Shown here: positions 9,635-18,122 of the stretch, one piece after another
Layout: every line of letters starts with the position of its first letter
Position numbering within the stretch: the first letter of the stretch is position 1
Source: Mycolicibacterium komanii
Lineage (GTDB): Bacteria; Actinomycetota; Actinomycetes; Mycobacteriales; Mycobacteriaceae
Length of the DNA stretch: 64,000 bases
Direction of reading: 5' to 3'
Assembly: GCF_001050035.1 (NCBI RefSeq)
Contig: NZ_CVTA01000065.1
Location: 169,712-233,711 of the forward strand
The notes under the pieces: model-generated
Told to the model about the DNA's origin: nothing
The model's database searches: none
Seen by the model: the letters and a program-made list of their open reading frames with translations, nothing else
Position numbers and translations under genes: made by a program

Positions 9635-10861
9635 CTAGATACCGACCGTCGCCCGAAACAGCTTCGTCGGCTCGGTCGCGGCGAGCCGGATCGGCCCCTC
9701 GTCGGCGGGCACCCACGCCGCCGACCCCCGGTTCAGGGTGACGGTGCCACCCTTGGCGTGTACGACGGTCGACCCCTCGGCGCACAGGAGAAGTTGCGGG
9801 CCGTCGTGGCGCGTCGGCGCATCGATCTCGTGGCCGAGGCGCTCACCCTCGATGTGCAGTATTGACAGCGAGAACTCCTGCGCCGGCGTGTGATACACCC
9901 ACTCGATACCGTCTTCGACCTTCTCCGGGCGGACCACCAGGTCCTCGGCGGGCGTGAAGTCGAGCACGCGCAGCAACTCCGGGACGTCGACGTGCTTGGG
10001 GGTCAACCCACCGCGTAACACGTTGTCGGAGTTGGCCATCACCTCGACACCCACCCCGCTGAGATAGTTGTGCAGGTTGCCCGCGGGCAGGTAGATGCCC
10101 TCACCGGGCTTCAACGTGATGCGGTTGAGCAACAGGGACGCCAGCACGCCGGCGTCGCCGGGATACCGTTCGCCGAGTTCGAGCACCGTCTTGGCCTCGG
10201 CCGCGAATTCGCTTGCACCCGAACGTACATACTGGATGGCGCCGTCGATCACGGCGGGCACGAGGACATCGAGGTCGGGTTGCGGGGCGGTTATCCAGGT
10301 CGTGAACAACGCGCGCAGCCCGTCTCCGTCCGGTTGACCGGAGAGCAGGTTGACGAACGGATCGAGGTCGCTGACCTCCAGCGCCCGCATCAGCTCGATG
10401 GTGCGCGCGACGGGTCGGAACCCTGCCAGCGCCTCGAATGGCCTTACGGCGACGATCAATTCGGGTTTGTGGCTGGGATCGCGGTAGTTGCGGTTGGGCG
10501 CCGTGACGGGGATGCCGAGCTTGTTCTCGCGTTCATAACCCTCGACGGCCTGCTCGGCGCTGGGATGCGCCTGCAGCGACAGCGGTTCGTCGGCGGCCAA
10601 CACCTTGACCAGAAACGGGAGCATATCGCCGAAGCGCGCACAGACCGCCGCGCCCAACTGCCCCTCGGGGTCGTCGTGCAGCGCTTCGAGCAGCGAACGT
10701 TCCCCGTCAGCGGTCTCCAGCATGGCCGGGTCACCGGGATGGGCGCCGAACCACAGCTCGGCCTCGGGATGCGCTGTGGGACTTGGCCTTCCAGTGAACT
10801 CGGCAATGTCCGTGCGGGACCCCCAGGCATAGGTCCGCACCGCTCCGCGTAGCAAGTGCAC
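9635..10861 (-). CDS. manA: Mannose-6-phosphate isomerase
   Basis: 408 residues, type I phosphomannose isomerase converting fructose-6-phosphate to mannose-6-phosphate, the entry step for GDP-mannose, lipoarabinomannan and glycoproteins. Zinc ligands are visible in SLQAHPS (Gln and His) and DPSHKPELIVAV (His and Glu), with the later ligand His in YLPAGNLHNYLSG. Starts GTG-encoded MHLLRGAVRTYAWGSR, matching the known N-terminus of Rv3255c. Four nt separate it from the SIS-protein stop, so it is the last gene of the DUF3499-pmmA-SIS-manA operon. Confidence 0.96.
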   Translation of the reverse strand: MHLLRGAVRTYAWGSRTDIAEFTGRPSPTAHPEAELWFGAHPGDPAMLETADGERSLLEALHDDPEGQLGAAVCARFGDMLPFLVKVLAADEPLSLQAHPSAEQAVEGYERENKLGIPVTAPNRNYRDPSHKPELIVAVRPFEALAGFRPVARTIELMRALEVSDLDPFVNLLSGQPDGDGLRALFTTWITAPQPDLDVLVPAVIDGAIQYVRSGASEFAAEAKTVLELGERYPGDAGVLASLLLNRITLKPGEGIYLPAGNLHNYLSGVGVEVMANSDNVLRGGLTPKHVDVPELLRVLDFTPAEDLVVRPEKVEDGIEWVYHTPAQEFSLSILHIEGERLGHEIDAPTRHDGPQLLLCAEGSTVVHAKGGTVTLNRGSAAWVPADEGPIRLAATEPTKLFRATVGI

Positions 10862-10865
10862 TTGG

Positions 10866-11966
10866 CTAACCTCGAACTAGTTTCAGGTAGACGGCGGTCA
10901 TCTCGAAGCGGACGGCGAGCATGGCCAGTTGCTGCTCCATGCTGCCCGCCGCCGTCGAAGCATCCGGTACCGCAGCTGCCTCCGGCAGTTCCGGCACGTC
11001 CTGGGCGCTGATCACGTCGACGTCGTCCATATCCGCTGCCCGGGCCGCGACGAAGGACCGCTCCGCATCGGTGGTCAGCACCAGCGTCCGCATCCGGCGC
11101 GGAAGCGGACCGTCGAGCTGTTCGTCGTGGAAGATCGACCGCTCCCGGTTCGCCATCGACGCACCGGCCCTCAGCATCGCCAGCGCGTCCCCGAAACCGA
11201 CAGCGGCGACGACCCGTTGGGCGATGCGCAACAGAATCGCGGCACAGTGCCGGGCCAGCGCCAGCGTCGCCGCGCTGTCGCCGGCCAACACCACCTCGCG
11301 GTCCGACATCCGTTCGGCCAGTGTCTTGGCCGGGTTGGTGAACAACTCGCGGTTCGCGCTGTTGCGAAGCGCCTCGGCGTCGAGTTCGTCGGCCAGCGCC
11401 TCGAGGTCGACGTGCATGGTCGGATCGACCGCGGCGAGGGTCGCCAGCCCGGCGGCGAGGTAGCGCACGAACCCGAATTCGTCGGGCACCCACATCCGCG
11501 GCGACAGCACCGCCGCCCTGCCCGCGGCGACGTCGCGCAGGGGCCCTTCGTACGGGGCGACGACCGCCACGCGGGCGCCGCGGCGGATTCCGGTGGCGGC
11601 GCCGTTCACCAGGGCGGGATCGCCCGGGTCGTCGCCGGCGACGACGAGGACGTCGAGCGGGCCGATCCACGGCGGAACCTCGGCGGCGACGACGATCGGC
11701 GCAGCCACCGAACCTCCCCATGCCGATGCCAGCAGCGATCCCGCCGTCTCTGCGTTGCCGCGTCCGGCGACCCAGATCACCGTGCGGGGCGCCCCGTCGG
11801 CGCCCAGCGATTCGAGCTCACCTTCGGCGAGCGCGGCGGCGGTGGCGCGGACCTGGGCGCCGGCCATCGCGGAGGCGCGCAGCAGACCCTCGCGGTCGGC
11901 GCCGAGCAGGCCGTCGACGTCATCGAGGTCGACGGTCGCGGCAGAGGAGGACGGACCCGAAGTCAC
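10866..11966 (-). CDS. SIS-domain (TobH-like) protein between pmmA and manA
   Basis: 366 residues. Equivalent of Rv3256c. The N-terminal DLDDVDGLLGADREGLLRASAMAGAQVRA and the glycine-rich VIWVAGRGNAETAG and LDVLVVAGDDPGDPAL match sugar-isomerase (SIS) folds related to phosphoglucose/phosphomannose isomerase. The C-terminal half carries RMSDREVVLAGDSAATLALARHCA. Activity has not been assigned to my knowledge; the fixed position between two mannose-phosphate enzymes suggests a role with mannose or glucose phosphates. The GTG start overlaps the pmmA stop (GTGA). A much longer open frame exists upstream, but it is antisense-like shadow inside pmmA. Confidence 0.85.
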   Translation of the reverse strand: MTSGPSSSAATVDLDDVDGLLGADREGLLRASAMAGAQVRATAAALAEGELESLGADGAPRTVIWVAGRGNAETAGSLLASAWGGSVAAPIVVAAEVPPWIGPLDVLVVAGDDPGDPALVNGAATGIRRGARVAVVAPYEGPLRDVAAGRAAVLSPRMWVPDEFGFVRYLAAGLATLAAVDPTMHVDLEALADELDAEALRNSANRELFTNPAKTLAERMSDREVVLAGDSAATLALARHCAAILLRIAQRVVAAVGFGDALAMLRAGASMANRERSIFHDEQLDGPLPRRMRTLVLTTDAERSFVAARAADMDDVDVISAQDVPELPEAAAVPDASTAAGSMEQQLAMLAVRFEMTAVYLKLVRG

Positions 11967-13360
11967 GTCGCCGCCTCGGAATTCGACGGCACCCGCGCAC
12001 GCACGGTGTCGGAGACCTGGCCGACGATCTCGTCGACCTCTTCGGTACTGCGGGCTTCCACGTTGAGCCGGAGCAACGGCTCGGTGTTGGACATCCGCAG
12101 GTTGAACCATGTGCCCTCGCCCAGGTCGACGGTCACCCCGTCGAGGTGGTCGATCGAGTGGATCCGGGTGCCGAACGCCTTGAGCACATCGTCCACACAC
12201 CGCTCGGCGTCGGTGACCGTGAAGTTGATCTCGCCGGACGCCTCGTAGCGCTGGTAGTCGGCCATGATGTCCGACAGCGGCCGGTGTTGTTCGCCGAGCG
12301 CGGCCAGCACGTGCAGCGCGGCGAGCATGCCGGAGTCGGCACCCCAGAAGTCGCGGAAGTAATAGTGCGCGGAATGTTCGCCACCGAAGATCGCCCCGGT
12401 GTCGGCCATCAGCGCCTTGATATAGGAGTGGCCGACGCGGCTGCGCACGGGTGTACCGCCCCGCTCCGTCACCAGTTCGGGCACTGCCCGCGAGGTGATC
12501 AAATTGTGAATCACCGTGGCGCCGATCTCCCTGCCGAGTTCCCGCGCGGCGACCAACGCGGTCACCGCTGACGGCGAGACCGGATGCCCCTTCTCGTCGA
12601 CGACGAAACACCGGTCGGCGTCGCCGTCGAAGGCCAGCCCGATGTCGGCGCCGGTCTGTACGACGTAGGACTGCAGGTCGGTCAGGTTGGCCGGGTCCAG
12701 CGGGTTGGCTTCGTGGTTGGGGAAGGTGCCGTCGAGCTCGAAGTACAGCGGCGCCAGCGTGATCGGCGCGATCGGGCCCAGCACCGCGGGGGTGGTGTGG
12801 CCGGCCATGCCGTTGCCCGCGTCGACGGCGACCTTGAGTGGACGCAGGTCGGCCAGGCTCACCAGAGAGCGCAGGAACTCGCCGTAGTCGGCAAGCACGT
12901 CGCGGTCGCTGAGCGTGCCGGGCGGGCCGTCGTAACCCGGGACACCGGCGATCACCTCTTCGGCGATGGTCGACAGCCCGGTGTCCTTGCCCACGGGTTT
13001 GGCCCCGGCCCGGCAGAGCTTGATGCCGTTGTAGGACGCCGGGTTGTGGCTGGCGGTGAACATCGCGCCGGGGCAGTCCAGCAGGCCCGACGCGAAGTAC
13101 AACTGGTCGGTCGAGGCGAGGCCGATCCGCACCACGTCGAGGCCCTGCGCGGTCACCCCGTCCGCGAACGCCGCCGCCAGCGCGGGCGAACTGGCCCGCA
13201 TGTCGTAGCCGATGACCACCTGCGACGCGCCGTCGCGAACGAGGCGTGCGAAGGCGCCGCCCACGTCGGCGACGAACGGCTCGTCGAGTTCCGTACCGAC
13301 CAGGCCGCGCACGTCATAGGCCTTGATGACGCGATGAACCGCCGCGGCGGGCCGGGACAT
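11963..13360 (-). CDS. pmmA: Phosphomannomutase
   Basis: 465 residues, alpha-D-phosphohexomutase superfamily, converting mannose-6-phosphate to mannose-1-phosphate. The catalytic serine loop is FTASHNPASYNGIK (around residue 105), the magnesium loop is FDGDADRCF (around 250), the sugar-binding loop is GGEHSAHYYF (around 330), and the phosphate loop is RMSNTEPLLRLNVEA (around 425). All four mutase signatures are intact. Orthologue of Rv3257c. It feeds manB (18123-19199), the guanylyltransferase. Operon with the DUF3499 gene 66 nt upstream and the SIS gene overlapping downstream. Confidence 0.96.
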   Translation of the reverse strand: MSRPAAAVHRVIKAYDVRGLVGTELDEPFVADVGGAFARLVRDGASQVVIGYDMRASSPALAAAFADGVTAQGLDVVRIGLASTDQLYFASGLLDCPGAMFTASHNPASYNGIKLCRAGAKPVGKDTGLSTIAEEVIAGVPGYDGPPGTLSDRDVLADYGEFLRSLVSLADLRPLKVAVDAGNGMAGHTTPAVLGPIAPITLAPLYFELDGTFPNHEANPLDPANLTDLQSYVVQTGADIGLAFDGDADRCFVVDEKGHPVSPSAVTALVAARELGREIGATVIHNLITSRAVPELVTERGGTPVRSRVGHSYIKALMADTGAIFGGEHSAHYYFRDFWGADSGMLAALHVLAALGEQHRPLSDIMADYQRYEASGEINFTVTDAERCVDDVLKAFGTRIHSIDHLDGVTVDLGEGTWFNLRMSNTEPLLRLNVEARSTEEVDEIVGQVSDTVRARVPSNSEAAT

Positions 13361-13426
13361 AGGACTCCTCGTGACACGGACAACTACTGGCGCCAGCCTA
13401 ACCGTCCGGGCAGACGTGCAGGCCGT

Positions 13427-13846
13427 CTAGTCCGTGGGGTCCGGCAGCACGCGCAGATGGCCTCGGCGACGGCCGTTGGACTCCGGTCGCCGGGCGGGCG
13501 GCGCCATCAGCGAACCGCCGGGGGTTCCGGTGACGGGGTCGGAGAATCCGGTGGCCACCCGGTTGATCGGCGGAGCGACGTCACGCCCCTCCCGGACCGC
13601 GTCCGCGAGCGCGACGAGGTCGTCTTCGTCGGGGTGAGAGGGCAGCGGGCCGGCGTGACGCACCAGTTCCCAGCCGCGCGGGGCGGTGACGCGGCCGGCG
13701 TGCACGACGCACAGGTCCCATGAGTGCGGTTCGGCCACCGTCGCGAGGGGCCCGACGACCGCAGTGGAGTCGGCGTAGACGAATGTCAGCGTCGCGACCG
13801 CATAGTGCGGACACCCGGGCCGGCAACAGCGACGGGGAACGTTCAC
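13427..13846 (-). CDS. DUF3499 protein
   Basis: 139 residues from GTG. Starts MNVPRRCCRPGCPHYAVATLTFVYADSTAVVGPL, continuing with HSWDLCVVHAGRVTAPRGWE. The C-x4-C and the later CxxH are arranged like a small zinc ribbon. This is the DUF3499 family found next to pmmA throughout the actinobacteria (Rv3258c position). The C-terminal half is rich in Arg and Pro (PPARRPESNGRRRGHLR) and looks disordered. Function unknown; the fixed linkage suggests a role with the mannose operon or with the divergent zincin-fold gene. First gene of the manA operon. Confidence 0.85.
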   Translation of the reverse strand: MNVPRRCCRPGCPHYAVATLTFVYADSTAVVGPLATVAEPHSWDLCVVHAGRVTAPRGWELVRHAGPLPSHPDEDDLVALADAVREGRDVAPPINRVATGFSDPVTGTPGGSLMAPPARRPESNGRRRGHLRVLPDPTD

Positions 13847-13961
13847 AGCGGAAGGCTATCGTGGCCGCACTCCCCATGCCGCCGGACACGCGCAGCCTGC
13901 GGACGGCCGATCTCGAACCGTTACGATCCACTTCATCCCGCAGGAAAGGAGCACCCCAGCG

Positions 13962-14426
13962 GTGGCCAAGCGTGGACACCTGCGCTCGCGCCGGGGCCGC
14001 GAGATGCGCGGACCGTTACTTCCCCCGACAGTGCCGGGCTGGCGCAGTCGCGCCGAGAGGTTCGACATGGCGGTGCTGGAGGCCTACGAGCCGATCGAGC
14101 GGCGTTGGCAGGACCGGCTCGCGACGCTCGATGTCGCCGTCGACGAGATCCCGCGCCTCGCGCCGAAGGATCCCGACAGCGTGCAGTGGCCGCCGGAGGT
14201 GATCGCCGACGGGCCGATCGCGCTGGCCCGGCTGATCCCGGCGGGCGTGGACGTCAGGGGGAACGCCACACGCGCGCGAATTGTGCTGTTCCGCAAACCA
14301 ATCGAGCGCCGGGCCAAGGATTCCGTTGAGCTCGAAGAGCTTCTGCATGAAATCCTGGTGGCTCAGGTCGCCACCTATCTGGGCGTCGAGCCTTCCGTCA
14401 TCGACCCGACGATCGACGACGATTGA
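13962..14426 (+). CDS. Zincin-fold (MpN/Zincin_1) family protein without a full HExxH
   Basis: 154 residues, Rv3259 equivalent. N-terminal basic stretch RGHLRSRRGREMRGPLLPPTVPGWRSR, then a compact domain with VDEIP and ARIVLFRKPIERRAKDSVELEELLHEILVAQVATYLGVEP. Related bacterial proteins carry HExxH in the helix before YLG; here the helix reads HEILVAQVATYLG, so His-Glu is kept but the second metal His is replaced. Activity as a metalloprotease is therefore doubtful. GTG start with AGGAAAGGAGC upstream. Divergent from the DUF3499 gene with 115 nt between them; the upstream part holds the promoters of both. Confidence 0.78.
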   Translation: MAKRGHLRSRRGREMRGPLLPPTVPGWRSRAERFDMAVLEAYEPIERRWQDRLATLDVAVDEIPRLAPKDPDSVQWPPEVIADGPIALARLIPAGVDVRGNATRARIVLFRKPIERRAKDSVELEELLHEILVAQVATYLGVEPSVIDPTIDDD

Positions 14427-14435
14427 CCGCGCAGC

Positions 14436-14831
14436 TCAGATGATTCCGCGCTTGAGGCGGCGACGCTCGCGCTCGGACAGCCCGCCCCAGATGCCGAAGC
14501 GCTCGTCATGCGCCAAGGCGTACTCCAGGCACGCGTCGCGAACCTCGCAGCCCTGACAGATCCGCTTGGCTTCGCGCGTCGAGCCACCCTTCTCCGGGAA
14601 GAAAGCCTCCGGGTCGGTTTGAGCGCACAGCGCCTTCTCCTGCCAGAGCTCGTCCTCGGGTGTCAGTGCCGGCGCCACGTCGATCGGATCGGGCACCAGA
14701 CTTAACTGCGGACGCCGAGGCGTCTCAACCGGTGCCGGTTCCGAATGGGCGTGCGGCGCGCTGTCTACTGAGCCGAAGACTCGGGTGTCGAACCGAGCCA
14801 AACGATCGAAATCGCTGTACTCAAAAGACAT
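14436..14831 (-). CDS. whiB2: WhiB-family iron-sulfur transcription regulator WhiB2/WhmD
   Basis: 131 residues. The four cluster cysteines are C69, C92, C95 and C101 (ALCAQTD, ICQGCEVRDAC), followed by GIWGG (about 114-118) and the basic tail ERERRRLKRGII that contacts DNA. It binds a 4Fe-4S cluster and the primary sigma factor and is needed for septation; the M. smegmatis counterpart WhmD is essential. The N-terminal 65 residues are extra relative to the M. tuberculosis annotation and resemble WhmD. The ATG has AGGAGG 6 nt upstream. Convergent with the zincin-fold gene, only 9 nt apart. Confidence 0.95.
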   Translation of the reverse strand: MSFEYSDFDRLARFDTRVFGSVDSAPHAHSEPAPVETPRRPQLSLVPDPIDVAPALTPEDELWQEKALCAQTDPEAFFPEKGGSTREAKRICQGCEVRDACLEYALAHDERFGIWGGLSERERRRLKRGII

Positions 14832-15145
14832 CTTCCGCCTCCTCACCTGGTCTCGTTGATCCCCTATGAGCGCCCCACGAATCTGTAGGACACTTCCAAT
14901 TCGAACAAGTGATCGAATCTCGGTCTGCGGCACCGGAACCGGATGGCCTACCGGGAAATGACACTGGTGTGATTACACACGCGTCAGCTGCCCTGGTCAA
15001 GCTCTAGAACAGGAATTCATACCATTCCGTGATCGAAATACGGCGAGTCGTGACCTCGGCGTGTCCATCACACCCGAAATCATCGCCGTCCCGGCCCGAC
15101 TCCTGCCCGTACCCAATTCGATTGGACGGCCTACGCTCGGTCGAT
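14832..15145. promoter_or_regulatory. Divergent whiB2-fbiA intergenic region
   Basis: 314 nt without a convincing gene. On the whiB2 side the 11-mer CCTATGAGCGC (14863-14873) is shared with the ahcY upstream region. A short dyad TGTG-ATTA-CACA lies at 14968-14979. Composition is somewhat AT-richer than the surrounding genes (for example CACTTGTTCGAATTGG on the minus strand), as expected for promoters. I cannot assign a specific -35/-10 pair with confidence. A 65-codon open frame starting near 15061 overlaps fbiA out of frame and is not supported. Confidence 0.4.
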
Positions 15146-16165
15146 GTGAAGGTCACGGTACTGGTCGGCGGCGTCGGTGGCGCCCGGTTCCTGCTTGGCG
15201 TGCAACAGCTCTTGGGTCTCGGTCAGTTCGGTGGCGCGAAAGGTGCTGCTGGGACTGATGATACTACTGAGCATGAACTGACTGCAGTGGTCAATGTGGG
15301 CGATGACGCGTGGATGTTCGGCGTGCGGATCTGTCCCGACCTCGACACGTGCATGTACACCCTCGGCGGCGGTATCGATCCCGAGCGCGGCTGGGGCCAT
15401 CGCAACGAAACCTGGCATGCCAAGGAGGAACTCGCGGCCTACGGCGTGCAGCCGGACTGGTTCGGGCTCGGCGACCGGGATCTGGCGACACACCTGGTGC
15501 GCAGTCAGATGCTGCGTGCCGGCTATCCGCTGTCGCAAGTGACCGAGGCGCTGTGCACGCGATGGGCGCCGGGGGCCAGGCTGCTGCCCGCCAGTGACGA
15601 CCGCAGCGAAACCCACGTCGTCATCACCGATCCCGGACCCGGCGAGTTCGCCGGCGAGAAGCGCGCGATCCACTTCCAGGAATGGTGGGTGCGCTACCGC
15701 GCGAAAGTGCCAACCCACAGCTTCGCTTTCGTCGGCGCCGACAAGGCCACCGCGGGACCCGGCGTCGCGGAGGCCATCGCATCGGCCGATGTCGTCCTGA
15801 TCGCGCCGTCGAACCCGGTGGTGAGCATCGGCGCGATCCTCGCCGTGCCCGGCATCCGCGGCGCACTGCGCTCGACGCCGGCGCCCGTCATCGGCTACTC
15901 CCCCATCATCGGTGGAAAGCCGTTGCGGGGCATGGCCGACGAATGCCTGTCGGTGATCGGCGTGCCAAGCACCTCTGAAGCCGTCGGCAGACACTACGGC
16001 GCCCGCTCCGGGGTCGGCATCCTCGACGGCTGGTTGGTGCACGAAGGCGATCACGCCGACATCGACGGGGTCGACGTCCGCGCGGTGCCGCTGCTGATGA
16101 CCGATCCCGGCGCCACGGGTGAAATGGTCCGTGCGGGAATGGATCTGGCGGGCGTGAAGCCATGA
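15146..16165 (+). CDS. fbiA: FbiA, phosphoenolpyruvyl/lactyl transferase for coenzyme F420
   Basis: 339 residues, CofD family. It joins the guanylated three-carbon unit to the deazaflavin FO, giving (dehydro)F420-0. Starts [23 protein letters not shown], the known FbiA N-terminus with its GTP-site glycine loop; then [28 protein letters not shown], the conserved substrate pocket, and [18 protein letters not shown] and [15 protein letters not shown]. The GTG start aligns with the family; the longer open frame upstream has no homology. A short insertion ([11 protein letters not shown], about residues 29-40) near the N-terminus differs from other FbiA. It overlaps fbiB by 4 nt. Confidence 0.97.
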   Translation: MKVTVLVGGVGGARFLLGVQQLLGLGQFGGAKGAAGTDDTTEHELTAVVNVGDDAWMFGVRICPDLDTCMYTLGGGIDPERGWGHRNETWHAKEELAAYGVQPDWFGLGDRDLATHLVRSQMLRAGYPLSQVTEALCTRWAPGARLLPASDDRSETHVVITDPGPGEFAGEKRAIHFQEWWVRYRAKVPTHSFAFVGADKATAGPGVAEAIASADVVLIAPSNPVVSIGAILAVPGIRGALRSTPAPVIGYSPIIGGKPLRGMADECLSVIGVPSTSEAVGRHYGARSGVGILDGWLVHEGDHADIDGVDVRAVPLLMTDPGATGEMVRAGMDLAGVKP

Positions 16166-17538
16166 CCGACGTCGCATCGCCGGGGCCGTCCAGCGGCGAC
16201 CACGGCACCGCCGCCGCGGTGGAACTACTGCCCGTCGCAGGGTTGCCCGAGTTCCGTCCCGGTGACGATCTCGCGGCGTCGATCGCCGCGGCCGCACCGT
16301 GGCTGCGCGACCAGGACATCCTCGTGGTCACCAGCAAGGTGATGTCGAAGTGTGAGGGCCGCATCGTCGATGCGCCGATCGACCCCGAACAGCGCGACGC
16401 GCTGCGGCGCAAGCTGATCGACGCCGAGGCGGTTCGAGTGCTGGCGCGCAAGGGCCGCACCTTGATCACGGAGAACGCCATCGGTCTGGTTCAGGCGGCG
16501 GCGGGCGTCGACGGCTCGAACGTCGACTCCGCCGAACTCGCGCTGCTGCCGGTCGATCCCGACGCCAGCGCCGCGGCGCTGCAGTCGGCGTTGCGCGAAC
16601 GGCTCGGCGTGACCGTCGGCGTCGTCGTCACCGACACGATGGGCCGAGCTTGGCGCAACGGGCAGACCGACGTCGCCATCGGCGCCGCCGGTTTGACCGT
16701 GTTGCACGGATACGGCGGTTCGGTCGACCGACACGGAAACGAATTGATCGTCACCGAGATCGCCGTCGCCGATGAGATCGCCGCCGCCGCCGATCTGGTG
16801 AAGGGCAAGCTGACCGACATCCCGGTCGCGGTGGTGCGCGGGCTGCGGCTGCCCGACGACGGTTCCACCGCGCGCCGTCTGGTGCGGGCGGGCGAGGACG
16901 ACCTGTTCTGGCTCGGCACAGAGGAGGCCATCGCGCTGGGCCGCAGCCAAGCGCAGCTGCTGCGCCGCTCGGTGCGCCGGTTCTCGGCCGAACCGGTGGC
17001 GCCGGAACTCGTCGAATCCGCTGTGGGCGAAGCGCTCACCGCGCCGGCGCCCCACCACACACGGCCGGTGCGGTTCGTGTGGTTACAGGACCCGACCCGG
17101 CGCTCGGCGTTGCTGGACCGGATGAAGGACAAATGGCGCGCCGACCTCACGGCGGACGGACGCCCCGCCGATGCCGTCGAACGCCGCGTCGAACGCGGCC
17201 GGATCCTCTACGAAGCACCGGAGGTCGTCATCCCGTTCCTGGTGCCCGACGGGGCGCACAGCTATCCGGACGCCGACCGCACCGCCGCCGAACACACGAT
17301 GTTCACCGTCGCGGTCGGCGCCGCGGTGCAGGCGCTGCTGGTGGCGTTGGCCGTCCGTGGCGTCGGCAGCTGCTGGATCGGGTCGACGATCTTCGCCGCC
17401 GACATCGTCCGTACGGAGCTCGATCTTCCCGCCGACTGGGAACCGTTGGGCGCGATCGCGATCGGCTACCCCGATGACGAAACACCGCCCGGCCCGCGTC
17501 CTCCCGTGCCGACCGACGGACTGCTGGTGCGCAAGTGA
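16162..17538 (+). CDS. fbiB: FbiB, F420 glutamate ligase / dehydro-F420 reductase fusion
   Basis: 458 residues. The N-terminal CofE-type domain (about 15-250) adds gamma-linked glutamates to F420-0: [36 protein letters not shown] and the [17 protein letters not shown] stretch are its motifs. The C-terminal nitroreductase-fold domain (about 265-450; [39 protein letters not shown]) binds FMN and reduces the dehydro form. This two-domain fusion is typical of mycobacteria. Starts ATGA over the fbiA stop and ends over the Nudix gene start, so the three genes form one translationally coupled unit. Confidence 0.97.
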   Translation: MTDVASPGPSSGDHGTAAAVELLPVAGLPEFRPGDDLAASIAAAAPWLRDQDILVVTSKVMSKCEGRIVDAPIDPEQRDALRRKLIDAEAVRVLARKGRTLITENAIGLVQAAAGVDGSNVDSAELALLPVDPDASAAALQSALRERLGVTVGVVVTDTMGRAWRNGQTDVAIGAAGLTVLHGYGGSVDRHGNELIVTEIAVADEIAAAADLVKGKLTDIPVAVVRGLRLPDDGSTARRLVRAGEDDLFWLGTEEAIALGRSQAQLLRRSVRRFSAEPVAPELVESAVGEALTAPAPHHTRPVRFVWLQDPTRRSALLDRMKDKWRADLTADGRPADAVERRVERGRILYEAPEVVIPFLVPDGAHSYPDADRTAAEHTMFTVAVGAAVQALLVALAVRGVGSCWIGSTIFAADIVRTELDLPADWEPLGAIAIGYPDDETPPGPRPPVPTDGLLVRK

Positions 17539-18071
17539 GCCTGCACGCCTCGGCCGTCGAATCGCTGACCCGTTGGCACGCACCGGACCCCGCACAGGAC
17601 ACCCTGCGGCACGCGGTGCTGGCGTTTCTGGCCGCCCGCTCCGATGGCTGCCTTCGCGAGTGCGCACCCGGTCACGTCACCGGATCGGCGCTGGTGCTCG
17701 ACCACACCGGCACTCGGGCGCTGCTGACCCTGCATCCCAGGTTCGGGCGGTGGCTGCAACTCGGCGGGCATTGTGAGCCAACCGATTCCGATATCGTCGC
17801 CGCCGCATTGCGGGAGGCCACCGAGGAGTCCGGCATCGACGGCCTCATGATCGATCCGGTGATGGCCGCGCTGCACGTGCATCCCGTCACGTGCTCGCTG
17901 GGGATGCCGACCCGCCACCTCGACATGCAGTTCATCGTGCGCGCGCCCGCCGACGCCGAAATCGTGGTCAGCGACGAGTCTTTGGACCTGCGGTGGTGGC
18001 CGTTGGACGCGCTGCCCGACGATTGCGATTTCGGCCTCACTCAATTGGCGGCGGCCGCCCGCGCCAGGTGA
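17535..18071 (+). CDS. Nudix hydrolase
   Basis: 178 residues from a GTG overlapping the fbiB stop (GTGA). The Nudix helix is seen as [10 protein letters not shown]...[10 protein letters not shown] (about residues 77-101). Compared with the classical box there is a Asp in place of the first Glu and one extra residue before REA, a variation found in several actinobacterial Nudix groups. The catalytic REATEESG part is intact, so pyrophosphohydrolase activity is likely. Substrate unknown. Tight coupling with fbiA-fbiB suggests, without proof, clean-up of a nucleotide by-product of F420 synthesis. A strong palindrome starts at its stop codon. Confidence 0.87.
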   Translation: MSLHASAVESLTRWHAPDPAQDTLRHAVLAFLAARSDGCLRECAPGHVTGSALVLDHTGTRALLTLHPRFGRWLQLGGHCEPTDSDIVAAALREATEESGIDGLMIDPVMAALHVHPVTCSLGMPTRHLDMQFIVRAPADAEIVVSDESLDLRWWPLDALPDDCDFGLTQLAAAARAR

Positions 18072-18118
18072 TTTCGGTGCACTACCGATCGCTGAGCGAT
18101 CGATTCTGCACCGAAATC
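18070..18118. repeat. Intergenic palindrome, TTTCGGTGC family, copy 1
   Basis: Outer arms GATTTCGGTGCA (18070-18081) and TGCACCGAAATC (18107-18118) pair perfectly over 12 bp. Inside, CGATCGCT (18086-18093) and AGCGATCG (18095-18102) form a second perfect stem. It begins in the Nudix stop codon and ends 4 nt before the convergent manB stop. Copies 2 and 3 are at 35831-35879 and 53889-53935. Likely role: bidirectional terminator or mobile-like repeat. Confidence 0.7.
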
Positions 18119-18122
18119 GCTC

